Positions 27,472 to 38,761 of a stretch of 64,000 nucleotides of DNA are shown here, piece by piece. Position 1 is the first letter of the stretch. Each line of letters starts with the position of its first letter. The notes under the pieces are model-generated. The model was not told where the DNA came from, did no database searches, and saw only the letters and a list, made by a program, of their open reading frames with translations. The stretch covers positions 62,001-126,000 of the forward strand of contig NZ_AMSF01000013.1 in the NCBI RefSeq assembly GCF_000334915.1. Direction: 5' to 3'. The translations under genes and the position numbers were made by a program. Source of the stretch: Dyella ginsengisoli LA-4 (GTDB lineage Bacteria > Pseudomonadota > Gammaproteobacteria > Xanthomonadales > Rhodanobacteraceae).

Positions 27472-28880
27472 GCCCGCGCACCCTGTTCGAAAAATTGTGG
27501 GACGCCCACCTGGTCGCGCCGGAATCGGCCGACACCCCGGCGATCCTCTACATCGACCTGCACCTGGTGCATGAGGTGACCTCGCCGCAGGCCTTCGACG
27601 AACTGCGCGGTCGCGGCCTGTCGCTGCGCCGCCCGGACCGCACCCTGGCCACGCTGGACCACTCCACCCCGACCCTGCCGCCCGGCCCCGACGGCGAGCG
27701 TCCCTACGCCAACGCGGAAGCGAAGGCACAGGTCGCCAAGCTGGAGACGAACTGCCGCGAGTTCGGCATCGAGCTGCACGGCTGGGACAGCAGCGACCGC
27801 GGCATCGTGCACGTGATCGGCCCGGAGCTGGGCGCCACCCAGCCGGGCATGACCATCGTCTGCGGCGACAGCCACACCTCCACCCACGGTGCCTTCGGCG
27901 CGCTGGCCTTCGGCATCGGCACCACCGAGGTCGGCCATGTGATGGCCACCCAGTGCCTGCTGCAGCGCAAGCCGAAGACGCTGGCCATCCACGTCGACGG
28001 CGCGCTGCCGAAGGGCGTGGGCGCGAAGGACCTGATCCTGCACATCATCGGCCGGATCGGCGTGGACGGCGGCACCGGCCACGTCATCGAGTACCGCGGC
28101 CCGGCGATCGAGGCGCTCTCGATGGAAGAGCGCATGACCGTCTGCAACATGTCGATCGAGGCAGGCGCGCGCGCCGGCCTGATCGCCCCGGACGAAACCA
28201 CCTTCGCCTGGCTGAAGGGTCGTCCGCACGCACCGCAGGGCGCGGCCTGGGACGCGGCGGTCGCCGCGTGGCGGCAACTGCCCAGCGACGAAGGCGCGCG
28301 CTACGACCGCGAGGTGCGCATCGACGCCAGCCAGATCCGACCCACCGTCACCTACGGCACCCATCCCGGCATGGCGATCGCGATGGACACCCCGGTGCCG
28401 GCGCCGCGCAACGCGGTCGAGCAGCGCGCGCTGGACTACATGCAGGCCCGCGCCGGCCACGCCATGCAGGGCATGCCGGTGGACGTGGTGTTCGTCGGCA
28501 GCTGCACCAACTCGCGCCTGTCCGACCTGCGCGAAGCGGCCGAGGTACTGCGCGGCCGCCACGTCGCCAACGGCGTGCGCATGCTGGTGGTGCCCGGCTC
28601 CGAGGCGGTGCGCCGCGATGCCGAGCGCGAAGGCCTGCACGAGGTATTCACCGCCGCCGGCGCCGAGTGGCGCGTACCGGGCTGCTCGATGTGCATCGCC
28701 ATGAACGGCGACCTGGCGCAGCCGGGCCAGCTGGTCGTATCCACCTCCAACCGCAACTTCGAGGGTCGCCAGGGCAAGGGCGCACGCACCGTGCTGGCCA
28801 GCCCCGCCACCGCGGCCGCCTCGGCCGTGGCCGGACGCATCACTGATCCGCGGGAGTACCTGGTGGAGGAGGCGGCGTGA
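27468..28880 (+). CDS. leuC: 3-isopropylmalate dehydratase large subunit
   Basis: Aconitase-family large subunit (470 residues) that isomerises 2- to 3-isopropylmalate with LeuD. It shows the opening [32 protein letters not shown], and the 4Fe-4S cysteines in VGSCTNSR and [10 protein letters not shown]. It overlaps ilvE by four bases. Unlike in most bacteria it does not abut leuD: a 139-base spacer with an inverted GA-rich repeat lies between them. Confidence 0.96.
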   Translation: MSPRTLFEKLWDAHLVAPESADTPAILYIDLHLVHEVTSPQAFDELRGRGLSLRRPDRTLATLDHSTPTLPPGPDGERPYANAEAKAQVAKLETNCREFGIELHGWDSSDRGIVHVIGPELGATQPGMTIVCGDSHTSTHGAFGALAFGIGTTEVGHVMATQCLLQRKPKTLAIHVDGALPKGVGAKDLILHIIGRIGVDGGTGHVIEYRGPAIEALSMEERMTVCNMSIEAGARAGLIAPDETTFAWLKGRPHAPQGAAWDAAVAAWRQLPSDEGARYDREVRIDASQIRPTVTYGTHPGMAIAMDTPVPAPRNAVEQRALDYMQARAGHAMQGMPVDVVFVGSCTNSRLSDLREAAEVLRGRHVANGVRMLVVPGSEAVRRDAEREGLHEVFTAAGAEWRVPGCSMCIAMNGDLAQPGQLVVSTSNRNFEGRQGKGARTVLASPATAAASAVAGRITDPREYLVEEAA

Positions 28881-28897
28881 GAAGCAGGAGCGAGGGC

Positions 28898-28993
28898 AGA
28901 GGAGTGAGAAGTGAGAGAGAGCAAAAGCCGTACGCCGGCGACTTCTCTCGGCGCGCGCCCGCTCTTCGCCCTTCGCTCACTCCTCACTCCTCT
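28898..28993. repeat. GA-rich inverted repeat between leuC and leuD
   Basis: An 18-base arm (28898-28915) made of GAGTGAG-type units is the inverted copy of 28976-28993 with one mismatch; the loop is 60 bases. Further degenerate copies (AGTGAGA, GAGCGAA types) fill the 28881-29010 spacer. It looks like a dispersed non-coding element inserted in the operon. In RNA the AGGAG-rich left arm would pair with the CU-rich right arm just before the leuD ribosome site. Confidence 0.7.
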
Positions 28994-29019
28994 CCACTCA
29001 CTTCTCCCAGGAGCCAGCC

Positions 29020-29607
29020 ATGAAGCCCGTCACCCGCATCCACTCGCGCACCGCCGTGCTGGCGGACGAGAACATCGACACCGATCGCATCATCCCGGCG
29101 CGCTTCCTCACCACCACCACCCGCGAAGGGCTGGGCAAGCTGTGCTTCCACGATTGGCGCTACCAGGCCGACGGCAGCGACAACCCGGCCTTCCCGCTGA
29201 ACCGTCCGGAAGCGCGCGGCTGCGCGATCCTGGTCGCCGGACGCAACTTCGGCTGCGGCTCCTCGCGCGAGCACGCGCCGTGGGCGCTGCTGGACTACGG
29301 CATCCAGGCGGTGCTGTGCAGCGAGATCGCGGACATCTTCCGCAACAACGCGCTGAAGAACGGCCTGCTCGCCATCGTGGTGTCCGAGGCCGAACACCGC
29401 TGGCTGCTCGAGCACCCCGGCGTGGAGCTGGCCATCGACGTGCGCGAGCAGCACATCAGCCTGCCCGACGGCGGCCGCATCGCCTTCCAGCTCGAACCCT
29501 TCGCCCGCCACTGCCTGCTGGAGGGCGTCGACCAGCTCGGCTTCCTGCTGCAGCACGCCGAGGCGATCACCCGTTACGAACACCTGCACGAGGAACACGC
29601 TGCATGA
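29020..29607 (+). CDS. leuD: 3-isopropylmalate dehydratase small subunit
   Basis: Swivel-domain partner of LeuC, 195 residues, usual size. Motifs include DENIDTDRIIPARFL near residue 16, GRNFGCGSSREHAPWAL, and IFRNNALKNGLL. CAGGAG precedes the ATG by 6-8 bases, immediately after the GA/CU repeat element. The stop overlaps the leuB ATG (ATGA). Confidence 0.96.
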   Translation: MKPVTRIHSRTAVLADENIDTDRIIPARFLTTTTREGLGKLCFHDWRYQADGSDNPAFPLNRPEARGCAILVAGRNFGCGSSREHAPWALLDYGIQAVLCSEIADIFRNNALKNGLLAIVVSEAEHRWLLEHPGVELAIDVREQHISLPDGGRIAFQLEPFARHCLLEGVDQLGFLLQHAEAITRYEHLHEEHAA

Positions 29608-30701
29608 AGGCGCATATCGTCACCCTGCCCGGCGACGGCGTCGGCCCCGAGGTCACTGCCGCCGCGGTGGCCGTGCTGGAGGCCGTGGCCGAGCACTACG
29701 ACCACCAGTTCAGCTTCGAGGAACACCTGATCGGCGGCTGCGCCATCGATGCCAGCGGCGAGCCGCTGCCGGCCGCGTCGCTGGAGGCATGCAGGAAGGC
29801 CGACGCGGTGCTGCTCGGCGCGGTCGGCGGGCCGAAGTGGTCCGACCCGAACGCGCCGGTCCGCCCGGAACAGGGCCTGCTGGCGCTGCGCGCGGCGCTC
29901 GGCGTGTACGCCAACCTGCGCCCGCTGCAGGTGCACCCGGCGCTGGCCAACCTGTCGCCGCTGAAGAACGAGAAGCTCAAGGATGTCGACGTGCTGTTCG
30001 TGCGCGAGCTCACCGGCGGCGCCTACTTCGGCGCCAAGACGCGCACCGCAGACGCCGCCACCGACGAGTGCAGGTACACCGAAGCCGAAATCGAACGCGT
30101 GGTGCGCCGTGCCTTCGCGCTGGCCCGCGAGCGCCGCCATCACCTGACCTCGGTCGACAAGGCCAACGTGCTGGAGACCTCGCGCCTGTGGCGCAACGTG
30201 GTGCAGCGCATCGCGCCGGAATACCGCGACGTGAAGGTCGAGCACCAGCTGGTCGACTCGATGGCGATGCTGCTGCTGACCCAGCCGGGCCGCTACGACG
30301 TGGTGGTCACCGAAAACCTGTTCGGCGACATCCTCACCGACGAGGCCGCCGCACTGGCCGGTTCGCTGGGCCTGCTGCCGTCCGCTTCGCTGGGCGAAGG
30401 CAAGCGCGGTCTGTACGAACCGATCCACGGCTCGGCGCCCGACATCGCCGGCCAGGGCGTGGCCAACCCGACCGGCGCGATGCTCTCCGCCGCGATGCTG
30501 CTGCGCCACTCGCTCGGCCTGGAGGAAGAGGCCCAGTGCGTGGAGGCGGCGGTATCGCAGGTGCTCGAGCACGGCCCGCGTACCCGCGATGTCGGCGGCA
30601 AAGGCAACACCGCTGCCGTGCGCGACGCCGTGCTGATGGCGGTGGAAGACCACGCCAGCACCCACCACGCCTTCTTCGCCGGTGGCCGCGCATGCGGTTG
30701 A
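29604..30701 (+). CDS. leuB: 3-isopropylmalate dehydrogenase
   Basis: NAD-dependent oxidative decarboxylase of leucine synthesis, 365 residues. Motifs: LPGDGVGPEVT at the start, substrate-binding RPEQGLLALRAALGVYANLRP, the catalytic Lys in SVDKANVLETSRLW, metal site VTENLFGDILTDEAA, and GSAPDIAGQGVANP for NAD. It overlaps leuD and is followed by 135 bases that contain a terminator-like hairpin before ilvD. Confidence 0.96.
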   Translation: MKAHIVTLPGDGVGPEVTAAAVAVLEAVAEHYDHQFSFEEHLIGGCAIDASGEPLPAASLEACRKADAVLLGAVGGPKWSDPNAPVRPEQGLLALRAALGVYANLRPLQVHPALANLSPLKNEKLKDVDVLFVRELTGGAYFGAKTRTADAATDECRYTEAEIERVVRRAFALARERRHHLTSVDKANVLETSRLWRNVVQRIAPEYRDVKVEHQLVDSMAMLLLTQPGRYDVVVTENLFGDILTDEAAALAGSLGLLPSASLGEGKRGLYEPIHGSAPDIAGQGVANPTGAMLSAAMLLRHSLGLEEEAQCVEAAVSQVLEHGPRTRDVGGKGNTAAVRDAVLMAVEDHASTHHAFFAGGRACG

Positions 30702-30765
30702 TCCCGGCCCACGCTTGCTTTCCCCGCGCGTCCGCGACCGGCCCCTGTCACGTGTGCGGCGACAC

Positions 30766-30814
30766 CTCCCCGGCGCCCGCACTCGCCGGCCGGGACGCAC
30801 GGGGGAGCTTTTCT
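30766..30814 (+). terminator. Terminator-like hairpin before ilvD
   Basis: CTCCCCG (30766-30772) pairs with CGGGGGAG (30800-30807) around a GC-rich inner part, followed by CTTTTCT. It could reduce read-through from leuB into ilvD or mark an internal regulatory point. Pairing has one unpaired G. Confidence 0.45.
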
Positions 30815-30836
30815 ATCCGTTCCACGGGAGCCACCG

Positions 30837-32548
30837 ATGCGCAGTGATGTGATGAAGACCGGCCCGGATCGCGCGCCGGCACGGGCGATGATGCGGGCCA
30901 CGGGCCTGGACGACGCGGCCATCGCCAGGCCGCTGGTGGCGATCGTGCACACCTGGTCGAACGTCAGCCCGTGCAACCTCAACCTGCGCGAGCTGGCCGA
31001 GGCCGCCACCGCCGGCGTGCGCGCCGCCGGCGGCACGCCGATCGAGTTCAACACCATCGCGATCACCGACGGCATGGCGATGGGCACGCCCGGCATGCGC
31101 GCCTCGCTGGTCAGCCGCGAGGTGATCACCGATTCGATCGAGCTGGCCGTGGACGGCCATTCGCTGGACGCGATGGTGGTGCTGTGCGGCTGCGACAAGA
31201 CCATTCCCGCCGCGGCGATGGCGCTGGCGCGGCTGAACATCCCCGGCGTGGCGTTGTACGGCGGCACCATCGCCCACGGCAACCACGACAACCACCCGAT
31301 CACCATCCAGCAGGTGTTCGAGGCGGTCGGCGCACACGGCGCCGGCAAGATCGACGACGCCGAGCTGACCTCGGTGGAACGCGACGCCTGCCCCGGCGCC
31401 GGCGCCTGCGGCGGCCAGTTCACCGCCAACACCATGGCGATGGTGCTGACCACGCTGGGCCTGTCGCCGATGGGCTTCAACGACATCCCGGCCACCCATC
31501 CGGCCAAGCAGCAGGCCGCCTATCGCTGCGGCGAGCTGGTAATGGAATGCCTGAAGGCCGAGCGCCGTCCGTCCGACCTGCTCAGCCGCACCGCGTTCCA
31601 GAACGCCGCGCGCATGGTCGCCGCCACCGCCGGTTCCACCAACGCGGTGCTGCACCTGCTGGCGATCGCCCGCGAGGCCGGCGTGGAGTGGACCATCGAG
31701 GACTTCGAGCCGGCCTCGGTGCACACCCCGGTGATCGCCGACCTGCTGCCCGGCGGCCGCTACACCGCGGTGGAGATGTTCGGTGCCGGCGGCGCCGCCC
31801 GCGTGGCGCAGGAGCTGATCGCCGCCGGCATGCTCGCCGACACGCCGACCGTCACCGGCCGCTCGCTGTTCGCCGAAGCCGAGGCCGCCCCGCGCGCGGA
31901 CAACCAGGACGTGATCCACCCGGTGAGTGCGCCGCTGAAGCCGCGCGGCGGCTACTCGATCCTCTACGGCAACCTCGCCCCCGAGGGCTGCATCCTCAAG
32001 CTGGCCGGCAAGACCGGCACCCAGTTCGAGGGCCCGGCCCGCGTGTTCGAGAGCGAGGAAGCCGCGTTCGCGGCCGTGCAGTCCGGCGGTATCGCCAAGG
32101 GCGACGTGGTGGTGATCCGCAACGAAGGCCCGGCCGGCGGCCCCGGCATGCGCGAGATGCTCGGCGTCACCGCCGCCCTGGTCGGTCGCGGCCTGGGCAA
32201 CGACGTCGCCCTGATCACCGACGGCCGCTTCTCCGGCGCCACCCACGGCTTCATGGTCGGCCACATCGCGCCGGAAGCCGCGCGCGGCGGCCCGATCGGC
32301 CTGCTGCAGGACGGCGACCGCGTGGTGATCGACGGCGAGAAGCGCGAGCTGCGCACCACCGCCGACCTCGACGCCCGCCGCGCCGGCTGGACGCCGCCGC
32401 CGCCCAAGGTCACCCACGGCGCCCTGGCCAAGTACGCACGACTGGTCGGCTCCGCTTCCGACGGCGCGATCACCCGCGCCTACGCCCCCTCCACCTCGGC
32501 CGCACCGGCGGCCCACGTTTCCGAAGAACACACCCAAGGAGTCACCGC

Positions 32549-32552
<4 letters not shown>
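30837..32552 (+). CDS. ilvD: Dihydroxy-acid dehydratase
   Basis: Iron-sulfur dehydratase for valine and isoleucine synthesis, 571 residues. Motifs: [26 protein letters not shown] (Fe-S Cys), [19 protein letters not shown], and [14 protein letters not shown]. Length and start ([20 protein letters not shown]) match the shorter IlvD group common in Xanthomonadales and actinobacteria rather than the 616-residue enteric form. GGGAG precedes the ATG. It overlaps ilvC by ATGA. Confidence 0.95.
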
Positions 32553-33571
<1,019 letters not shown>

Positions 33572-33642
33572 AGCCGCCGACCCGCCGGCCGCGCGTGATC
33601 CGCGCGCGGCCGGACCGAACGCAACGCTTGAGGAACCGTCCC

Positions 33643-35526
33643 GTGAACCTGCAGACCGTGAAGTCCGATCCCGCGCCGATCCAGCCGCCGCCCGGCGTGC
33701 ACCCGCTCGCCGGCACCCCGATGAGCGGTGCCGAGATCGTGGTGCAGGTACTCGCCGACGAAGGCGCGGACGTGCTGTTCGGCTACTCCGGCGGCGCCAT
33801 CCTGCCGGTGTACGACGCGGTGTTCCGCTACAACGCCGAGCACCCGCGCGAGGACGGCCGCGATGCGATGCCGCTGATCGTGCCGGCCAACGAGCAGGGC
33901 GCGGGCTTCATGGCGGCCGGCTACGCCCGCGCGTCGGGCAAGGTCGGCGTGGCGGTGGTCACCTCCGGCCCCGGCGCCACCAACACGGTGACCCCGGTGC
34001 GCGACTCGATGGCCGACTCGATCCCGATGGTGGTGATCTGCGGCCAGGTGCCCACCGCGGCGATCGGCAGCGACGCGTTCCAGGAGGCGCCGATCAGCAG
34101 CATCATGAGCGCCTGCGCCAAGCATGTGTTCCTGGTCACCGATCCGGCGAAGCTGGAACCGACCCTGCGCACCGCCTTCGAACTGGCCCGCAGCGGGCGC
34201 CCCGGACCGGTGGTGGTGGACATCCCCAAGGACGTGCAGAACGCCGCACTGACCTTCCAGGGCGAGGGTCAGCTGGCGATTCCCGGCTACCGGGCACGGA
34301 TGCGCGCGGTGGAACAGGCCCACCTCACCGATGCCGACTGCGCCGCCTTCTTCGCCGCGCTGGGCCAGGCCAAAAGACCGCTGATCTACGCCGGCGGTGG
34401 CGTCATCGCCGCAGAAGCCGCCGAGGCGCTGCGCGCGTTCGCCGAGGCGTTCGGCCTGCCGGTCACCACCACCCTGATGGGCATCGGCGCGGTCGACACC
34501 ACCTCTCCGCTGGCCCTGCACATGCTGGGCATGCACGGCACCGCCTACGCCAACTACGCGGTGGAGGACTGCGATTTCGTGCTGGCGCTGGGCGCGCGCT
34601 TCGACGACCGCGTGGCCGGCGTGCCGGCGAAGTTCGCGCCGCGCGCGCGCTTCGTCGCCCAGGTCGACATCGATCCGGCCGAGATCGGCAAGGTGAAGGC
34701 GGTGCAGTGGCACCACTGCGGTCCGCTGGTGCGGACGCTCGACCGGCTGCGCCGCTACGGCAAGGCGCAGGGCTTCCGCCCGCAGTCCGACGGCCGTTAC
34801 GCGGCGTGGCACCGGCACGTGGCCGAACTCAAGCGCGTGCATGCGATGAACTACGACCGCGCCAGCACGATGATCCAGCCGTACGCAGTGATCGAGGCGA
34901 TCAACCGCATCACCGACGGCCGCGCGATCATCGCCACCGGCGTCGGCCAGCACCAGATGTGGGCGGCGCAGTACTTCGACTTCCGCGGGCCGCGCCAGTG
35001 GCTCACCTCCGGCTCGATGGGCACGATGGGCTTCGGTCTGCCGGCGGCGATCGGCGCGCAGTTCGCGCGACCGGACGCGCTGGTGATCGACATCGACGGC
35101 GACGCCAGCATCCGCATGAACTTCGGCGAGCTGGAGACCGTCACCACCTACGGCCTGCCGCTGAAGGTGGTGGTGTTCAACAACGCCGGCGACGGCATGG
35201 TGCGGCAGTGGCAGAAGCTGTTCTTCGAGAGCCGCTTCGCTTCGTCGGACAAGACCCTGCACACCAAGGACTTCGTCAAGGCCGCGCAGGCCGACGGCTT
35301 CGCTTGGGCGCAGCGGCTGGACCAGCCGGCCGACATCGAACGGGTGATCGCCGACTTCCTCGCGTTCGAAGGCCCGGCCTTCCTCGAGGTGATCATTGAT
35401 CCGGACGCCGGCGTCTACCCGATGGTCGGCCCCGGCATGACCTACGCGCAGATGATCACCGGCGAGCACATCGCCTCGCGCACGCCGCCCGAGGCTGCCG
35501 ATGGCGCGCCGGCGGACATGTTCTGA
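33643..35526 (+). CDS. ilvB: Acetolactate synthase, large (catalytic) subunit
   Basis: ThDP enzyme making acetolactate and acetohydroxybutyrate, 627 residues. GTG at 33643 follows AGGA; a longer in-frame GTG at 33595 has no ribosome site. Motifs: YSGGAILPVYDA, catalytic-Glu region VPANEQGAGFMAAGYARA, TSGPGATN, and the ThDP motif IDIDGDASIRMN. It is slightly longer than enteric IlvB/IlvG, with an N-terminal extension of about 25 residues. A palindromic repeat separates it from its small subunit, whereas in most genomes they abut. Confidence 0.94.
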   Translation: MNLQTVKSDPAPIQPPPGVHPLAGTPMSGAEIVVQVLADEGADVLFGYSGGAILPVYDAVFRYNAEHPREDGRDAMPLIVPANEQGAGFMAAGYARASGKVGVAVVTSGPGATNTVTPVRDSMADSIPMVVICGQVPTAAIGSDAFQEAPISSIMSACAKHVFLVTDPAKLEPTLRTAFELARSGRPGPVVVDIPKDVQNAALTFQGEGQLAIPGYRARMRAVEQAHLTDADCAAFFAALGQAKRPLIYAGGGVIAAEAAEALRAFAEAFGLPVTTTLMGIGAVDTTSPLALHMLGMHGTAYANYAVEDCDFVLALGARFDDRVAGVPAKFAPRARFVAQVDIDPAEIGKVKAVQWHHCGPLVRTLDRLRRYGKAQGFRPQSDGRYAAWHRHVAELKRVHAMNYDRASTMIQPYAVIEAINRITDGRAIIATGVGQHQMWAAQYFDFRGPRQWLTSGSMGTMGFGLPAAIGAQFARPDALVIDIDGDASIRMNFGELETVTTYGLPLKVVVFNNAGDGMVRQWQKLFFESRFASSDKTLHTKDFVKAAQADGFAWAQRLDQPADIERVIADFLAFEGPAFLEVIIDPDAGVYPMVGPGMTYAQMITGEHIASRTPPEAADGAPADMF

Positions 35527-35554
35527 GGGGGCGACCGACGGCACGACGAACGGA

Positions 35555-35678
35555 GTCGCTGGATCCCGGCTTTCGCTGGGATGACGAAGTGTGAGACCGC
35601 GATGCAGCTGCGGATGGGTTGCCGGGTCTGCCCGAAACCTCCAGCCCGTCATCCCAGCGCACGCCTGGATCCAGTGAC
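35555..35678. repeat. Palindromic repeat element between ilvB and its small subunit
   Basis: Two 32-base arms, 35555-35586 and 35647-35678, are inverted copies with 28 of 32 bases identical; each ends in GGGATGACG. They enclose 60 bases. The core CTGGATCC...GGGATGACG is of a kind often dispersed in proteobacterial intergenic regions (REP/BIME- or MITE-like). No open frame is present in the element. Confidence 0.8.
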
Positions 35679-35752
35679 TCTCCAGTCCAGGCCCGGTGCC
35701 CACCTGCGCCAGACCACCGACATCAAGGCAACAAGCGCGTTACGGAATCCCC

Positions 35753-36025
35753 ATGAAGCACACCCTCTCGATCCTGCTGCAGAACGAATCCGGCGCGCTG
35801 GTGCGCGTCGCCGGCCTGTTTTCCTCGCGCGGCTACAACATCGACTCGCTCAACGTGGCGCCGACCGCCGACATCGAGGTGTCGCGGCTGACCCTGGTCA
35901 CCCATGGCGGCGACGATTCGATCGACCAGATCCTCAAGCAGGCGCGCAAGCTGGTGGACGTGATCGAAGCGGTGGAGCTGCCGTCGCCGGTGGCGGTGCC
36001 GTCCGACCCGGCCGCAGGCGCGTGA
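35753..36025 (+). CDS. ilvM: Acetolactate synthase small subunit, ACT domain only
   Basis: Regulatory subunit of 90 residues consisting of a single ACT domain ([45 protein letters not shown]). The sequence is most like the N-terminal half of IlvH/IlvN, but the second domain of about 80 residues is missing, so in length it resembles IlvM. It should confer part of the valine feedback control. The ATG has only a weak ribosome site (CGGA). It overlaps ilvA by four bases (GTGA). It may also be annotated ilvN or ilvH. Confidence 0.85.
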   Translation: MKHTLSILLQNESGALVRVAGLFSSRGYNIDSLNVAPTADIEVSRLTLVTHGGDDSIDQILKQARKLVDVIEAVELPSPVAVPSDPAAGA

Positions 36026-37602
36026 ACGCGATGGGCGACGACGGCCTCGACCTGCTGCGCCGCGTGCTCACCGCGCGTGTGTACGAGGTTGCGCGCGAGT
36101 CCGAACTCGATCCGGCGCCGGCGCTGTCGCGGCGACTCGGCAATACCGTGCTGCTCAAGCGCGAGGACAACCAGCCGGTGTTCTCGTTCAAGCTGCGCGG
36201 CGCCTACAACAAGATGGTCCACCTGGACGCGCCGGCACGCGCCCTGGGCGTGATCGCCGCTTCCGCCGGCAACCACGCCCAGGGCGTGGCACTGGCCGCG
36301 GCGCGGCTGGGGGTGCGTGCCACCATCGTGATGCCGCAGACCGCGCCGCAGGTGAAGGTGGATGCGGTGCGCACGATCGGCGGGGAGGCGGTCACGGTGG
36401 TGCTGGCCGGCGACTCCTACAGCGAGGCGCAGGCCGAGGCCGCCCGCCTGCAGGCCGAACACGGCTATACCCTGGTGCATCCGTTCGACGACCCCGACGT
36501 GATCGCCGGCCAGGGCACGGTGGGCATGGAAGTGCTGCGCCAGCACGCCGGCCCGCTGCACGCGATCTTCGTGCCGGTCGGCGGTGGCGGCCTGCTCGCC
36601 GGTGTCGCCGCCTTCGTCAAGGCGGTGCGGCCGGAGGTGAAGGTGATCGGCGTGCAGAGCACGGCGGCGAACGCGATGACCCGGTCGCTGGCCGCCGACG
36701 AACGGGTGGTGCTGGACGAGGTCGGCCTGTTCGCCGACGGCACCGCGGTGAAGCAGGTCGGCGCGCTCACCTTCGCGATCTGCCGGCAACATGTGGACGA
36801 CATGATCTGCGTCGACACCGACGCGATCTGCGCGGCGATCAAGGATGTGTTCGCCGACACGCGTACCGTGCCGGAACCCTCCGGCGCGCTGGCCATCGCC
36901 GGCCTGAAGCAGTACGCCGCCGCGCACGGCCTCAGGGACCAGACACTGGTGGCGGTGTGTTCCGGCGCCAACATGAATTTCGACCGGCTCAGCTTCGTCG
37001 CCGAGCGCGCCGAGGTCGGCGAGCGGCGCGAGGCGCTGTTCGCGGTCACCATCCCGGAGGAGCGCGGCAGCTTCCGCCGCTTCTGCGAGGTGCTGGGCGG
37101 GCACAGCCTGACCGAGTTCAACTACCGCATCGGCGACACCCGCGAAGCGCACCTGTTCGTCGGCGTGCGCACCGGCGGGCGCGAGGAGAGCGAGGCGCTG
37201 GCGCGCGCCTTCCGCGCGCAGGGCTTCGGCGTGCTGGATCTGTCCGACGACGAGCTGGCCAAGCTGCACCTGCGGCACATGGTCGGCGGCCGCTCGCCGC
37301 TGGCGCAGGACGAACGGCTGTACCGCTTCGACTTCCCCGAGCGCCCCGGCGCGCTGCTGCGCTTCCTGGCGCAGCTGCACCCGGACTGGAACGTCAGCCT
37401 GTTCCACTACCGCAACCAGGGCGCCGACCACGGCCAGATCCTGGTCGGCCTGCAGGTGCCGCCGGCCGAGCGCGCGCTGTTCGCACGCTTCCTCGCCACG
37501 CTGGGCTATCCGCATCGCGACGAGAGCGCCAACCCGGCCTATCGCCTGCTGCTGTGCGAGGCACCGGCAGAGGTCCGGACCGAGGCGCTGCGGGCGATCT
37601 GA
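36022..37602 (+). CDS. ilvA: Biosynthetic threonine ammonia-lyase (threonine dehydratase)
   Basis: PLP enzyme that deaminates threonine to 2-ketobutyrate, the entry to isoleucine. The 526-residue protein has the PLP lysine in [12 protein letters not shown] (Lys57), [14 protein letters not shown], and the phosphate loop [10 protein letters not shown]. Two C-terminal ACT-like regulatory domains follow (about 335-425 and 430-510), giving isoleucine/valine control. GTG at 36022 overlaps the small-subunit stop; ATG at 36031 is an alternative. It closes the operon and is convergent with the diguanylate cyclase gene, 13 bases away. Confidence 0.94.
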   Translation: MNAMGDDGLDLLRRVLTARVYEVARESELDPAPALSRRLGNTVLLKREDNQPVFSFKLRGAYNKMVHLDAPARALGVIAASAGNHAQGVALAAARLGVRATIVMPQTAPQVKVDAVRTIGGEAVTVVLAGDSYSEAQAEAARLQAEHGYTLVHPFDDPDVIAGQGTVGMEVLRQHAGPLHAIFVPVGGGGLLAGVAAFVKAVRPEVKVIGVQSTAANAMTRSLAADERVVLDEVGLFADGTAVKQVGALTFAICRQHVDDMICVDTDAICAAIKDVFADTRTVPEPSGALAIAGLKQYAAAHGLRDQTLVAVCSGANMNFDRLSFVAERAEVGERREALFAVTIPEERGSFRRFCEVLGGHSLTEFNYRIGDTREAHLFVGVRTGGREESEALARAFRAQGFGVLDLSDDELAKLHLRHMVGGRSPLAQDERLYRFDFPERPGALLRFLAQLHPDWNVSLFHYRNQGADHGQILVGLQVPPAERALFARFLATLGYPHRDESANPAYRLLLCEAPAEVRTEALRAI

Positions 37603-37615
37603 GGCGTGTCGCCGC

Positions 37616-38689
37616 TCAGAACAGGTCGACGCTGCCGGCGGTCACATCCCCGTCCAGCGCGCCACGGGCACGCAGGTCCTCGTAGCTGAAGACCTGGTTG
37701 CGGCCGCTGTTCTTGGCGAAATACAGCGCCTTGTCGGCGCGGTCCAGCACGGTGGCCGGATAATCGTGCGGGCCGATCACCGCGAAGCCCACGCTCACGG
37801 TCACCTGGCCGACCTGCGGAAACTCATGATCCTGCACCCGCGTGCGGAAGCGCTGCAGGGCGGCAGTGGCTGCCTCCCGGTCGATCGCGGACATCAGCAC
37901 CACGAACTCTTCGCCGCCGAAGCGGAACAGCGCGTCGCCGTGGCGGAAGCTGGCGCGCATCTGCTGGGCGATCATCAGGATCACCTCGTCGCCGTAGAGG
38001 TGACCCCAGGTGTCGTTGATCCGCTTGAAGTGATCGATGTCGAGGATCGCCAGCCAGGTCTGTCCCGCCTGCTCGCCCTCGCGAGGGCGCGTGCCATGGA
38101 GCTGCCGCTGCAGGTGGCGATCGAAGCTGCGGCGATTGTACAGGCCGGTGAGCTTGTCGCGTTCGCTCTCGTCGAGCAGACCGACGTAGTTGGCGTAGAT
38201 GCGGGCGAAGCCCTCCACCAGCGGCCGCAGCATTTCCAGCGGGTGCTCGGACTCCAGCATGAGTGCGCCGATCATCCGGCCATCGTGGCGGATCGGCACC
38301 AGCATCCCGTAACCGCCGTCGCGCAGGCGTACGCAACCGCCGTCACGCTCGCCCTGTTGCAGCAGCAGATCGGTGGAGGCGTCCGCCGACCGCGGCACCA
38401 GATCGATGTTGAAGCGACCCAGCGCGTTGCGGGAGCAGCGCACCAGGCTCTCCTGCGGTCCGCTGCGCTCGCCCGCGCGCTTGTACAAGGTCACCGAGCG
38501 CGCGTCGGCCAGCTCGGCCAGCGACAGGGTGAGGCTGTGATCCAGCGCCTCGGTGTCGCGCTGGTGGGTGAAGTGCGCCACCGAGTCCACCAGGCGTGCC
38601 TGCGTAGCCTCGCCCCCGGACACCCAACCCGGCACCTCCGCAGAACGCGGCGGCACGGGATCGACGGTGGCGACTGGATCGATGGACAC
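37616..38689 (-). CDS. Diguanylate cyclase (GAF-like plus GGDEF domain)
   Basis: Makes the second messenger c-di-GMP. The 357-residue protein has an N-terminal GAF-like sensor part (about 30-185) without membrane segments, and a C-terminal GGDEF domain with an intact active site RFGGEEF (258-262) and an inhibitory I-site RHGD (249-252), so it should be active and product-inhibited. The start is GTG at 38689, after GGGAG. A sigma-28-type promoter lies 73-99 bases upstream, suggesting it belongs to the motility regulon. Confidence 0.92.
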   Translation of the reverse strand: MSIDPVATVDPVPPRSAEVPGWVSGGEATQARLVDSVAHFTHQRDTEALDHSLTLSLAELADARSVTLYKRAGERSGPQESLVRCSRNALGRFNIDLVPRSADASTDLLLQQGERDGGCVRLRDGGYGMLVPIRHDGRMIGALMLESEHPLEMLRPLVEGFARIYANYVGLLDESERDKLTGLYNRRSFDRHLQRQLHGTRPREGEQAGQTWLAILDIDHFKRINDTWGHLYGDEVILMIAQQMRASFRHGDALFRFGGEEFVVLMSAIDREAATAALQRFRTRVQDHEFPQVGQVTVSVGFAVIGPHDYPATVLDRADKALYFAKNSGRNQVFSYEDLRARGALDGDVTAGSVDLF

Positions 38690-38761
38690 GAGACTCCCGG
38701 ACTCGGACTGCGTTCGGGCACCCTCCCCGGGTACCCGGCATCGGGTGATGCCAGTGGGGGC

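Noticed and set aside
30720-30836. A third leader peptide before ilvD
   Set aside because: No short frame with a run of Leu, Ile or Val codons is present in the gap.
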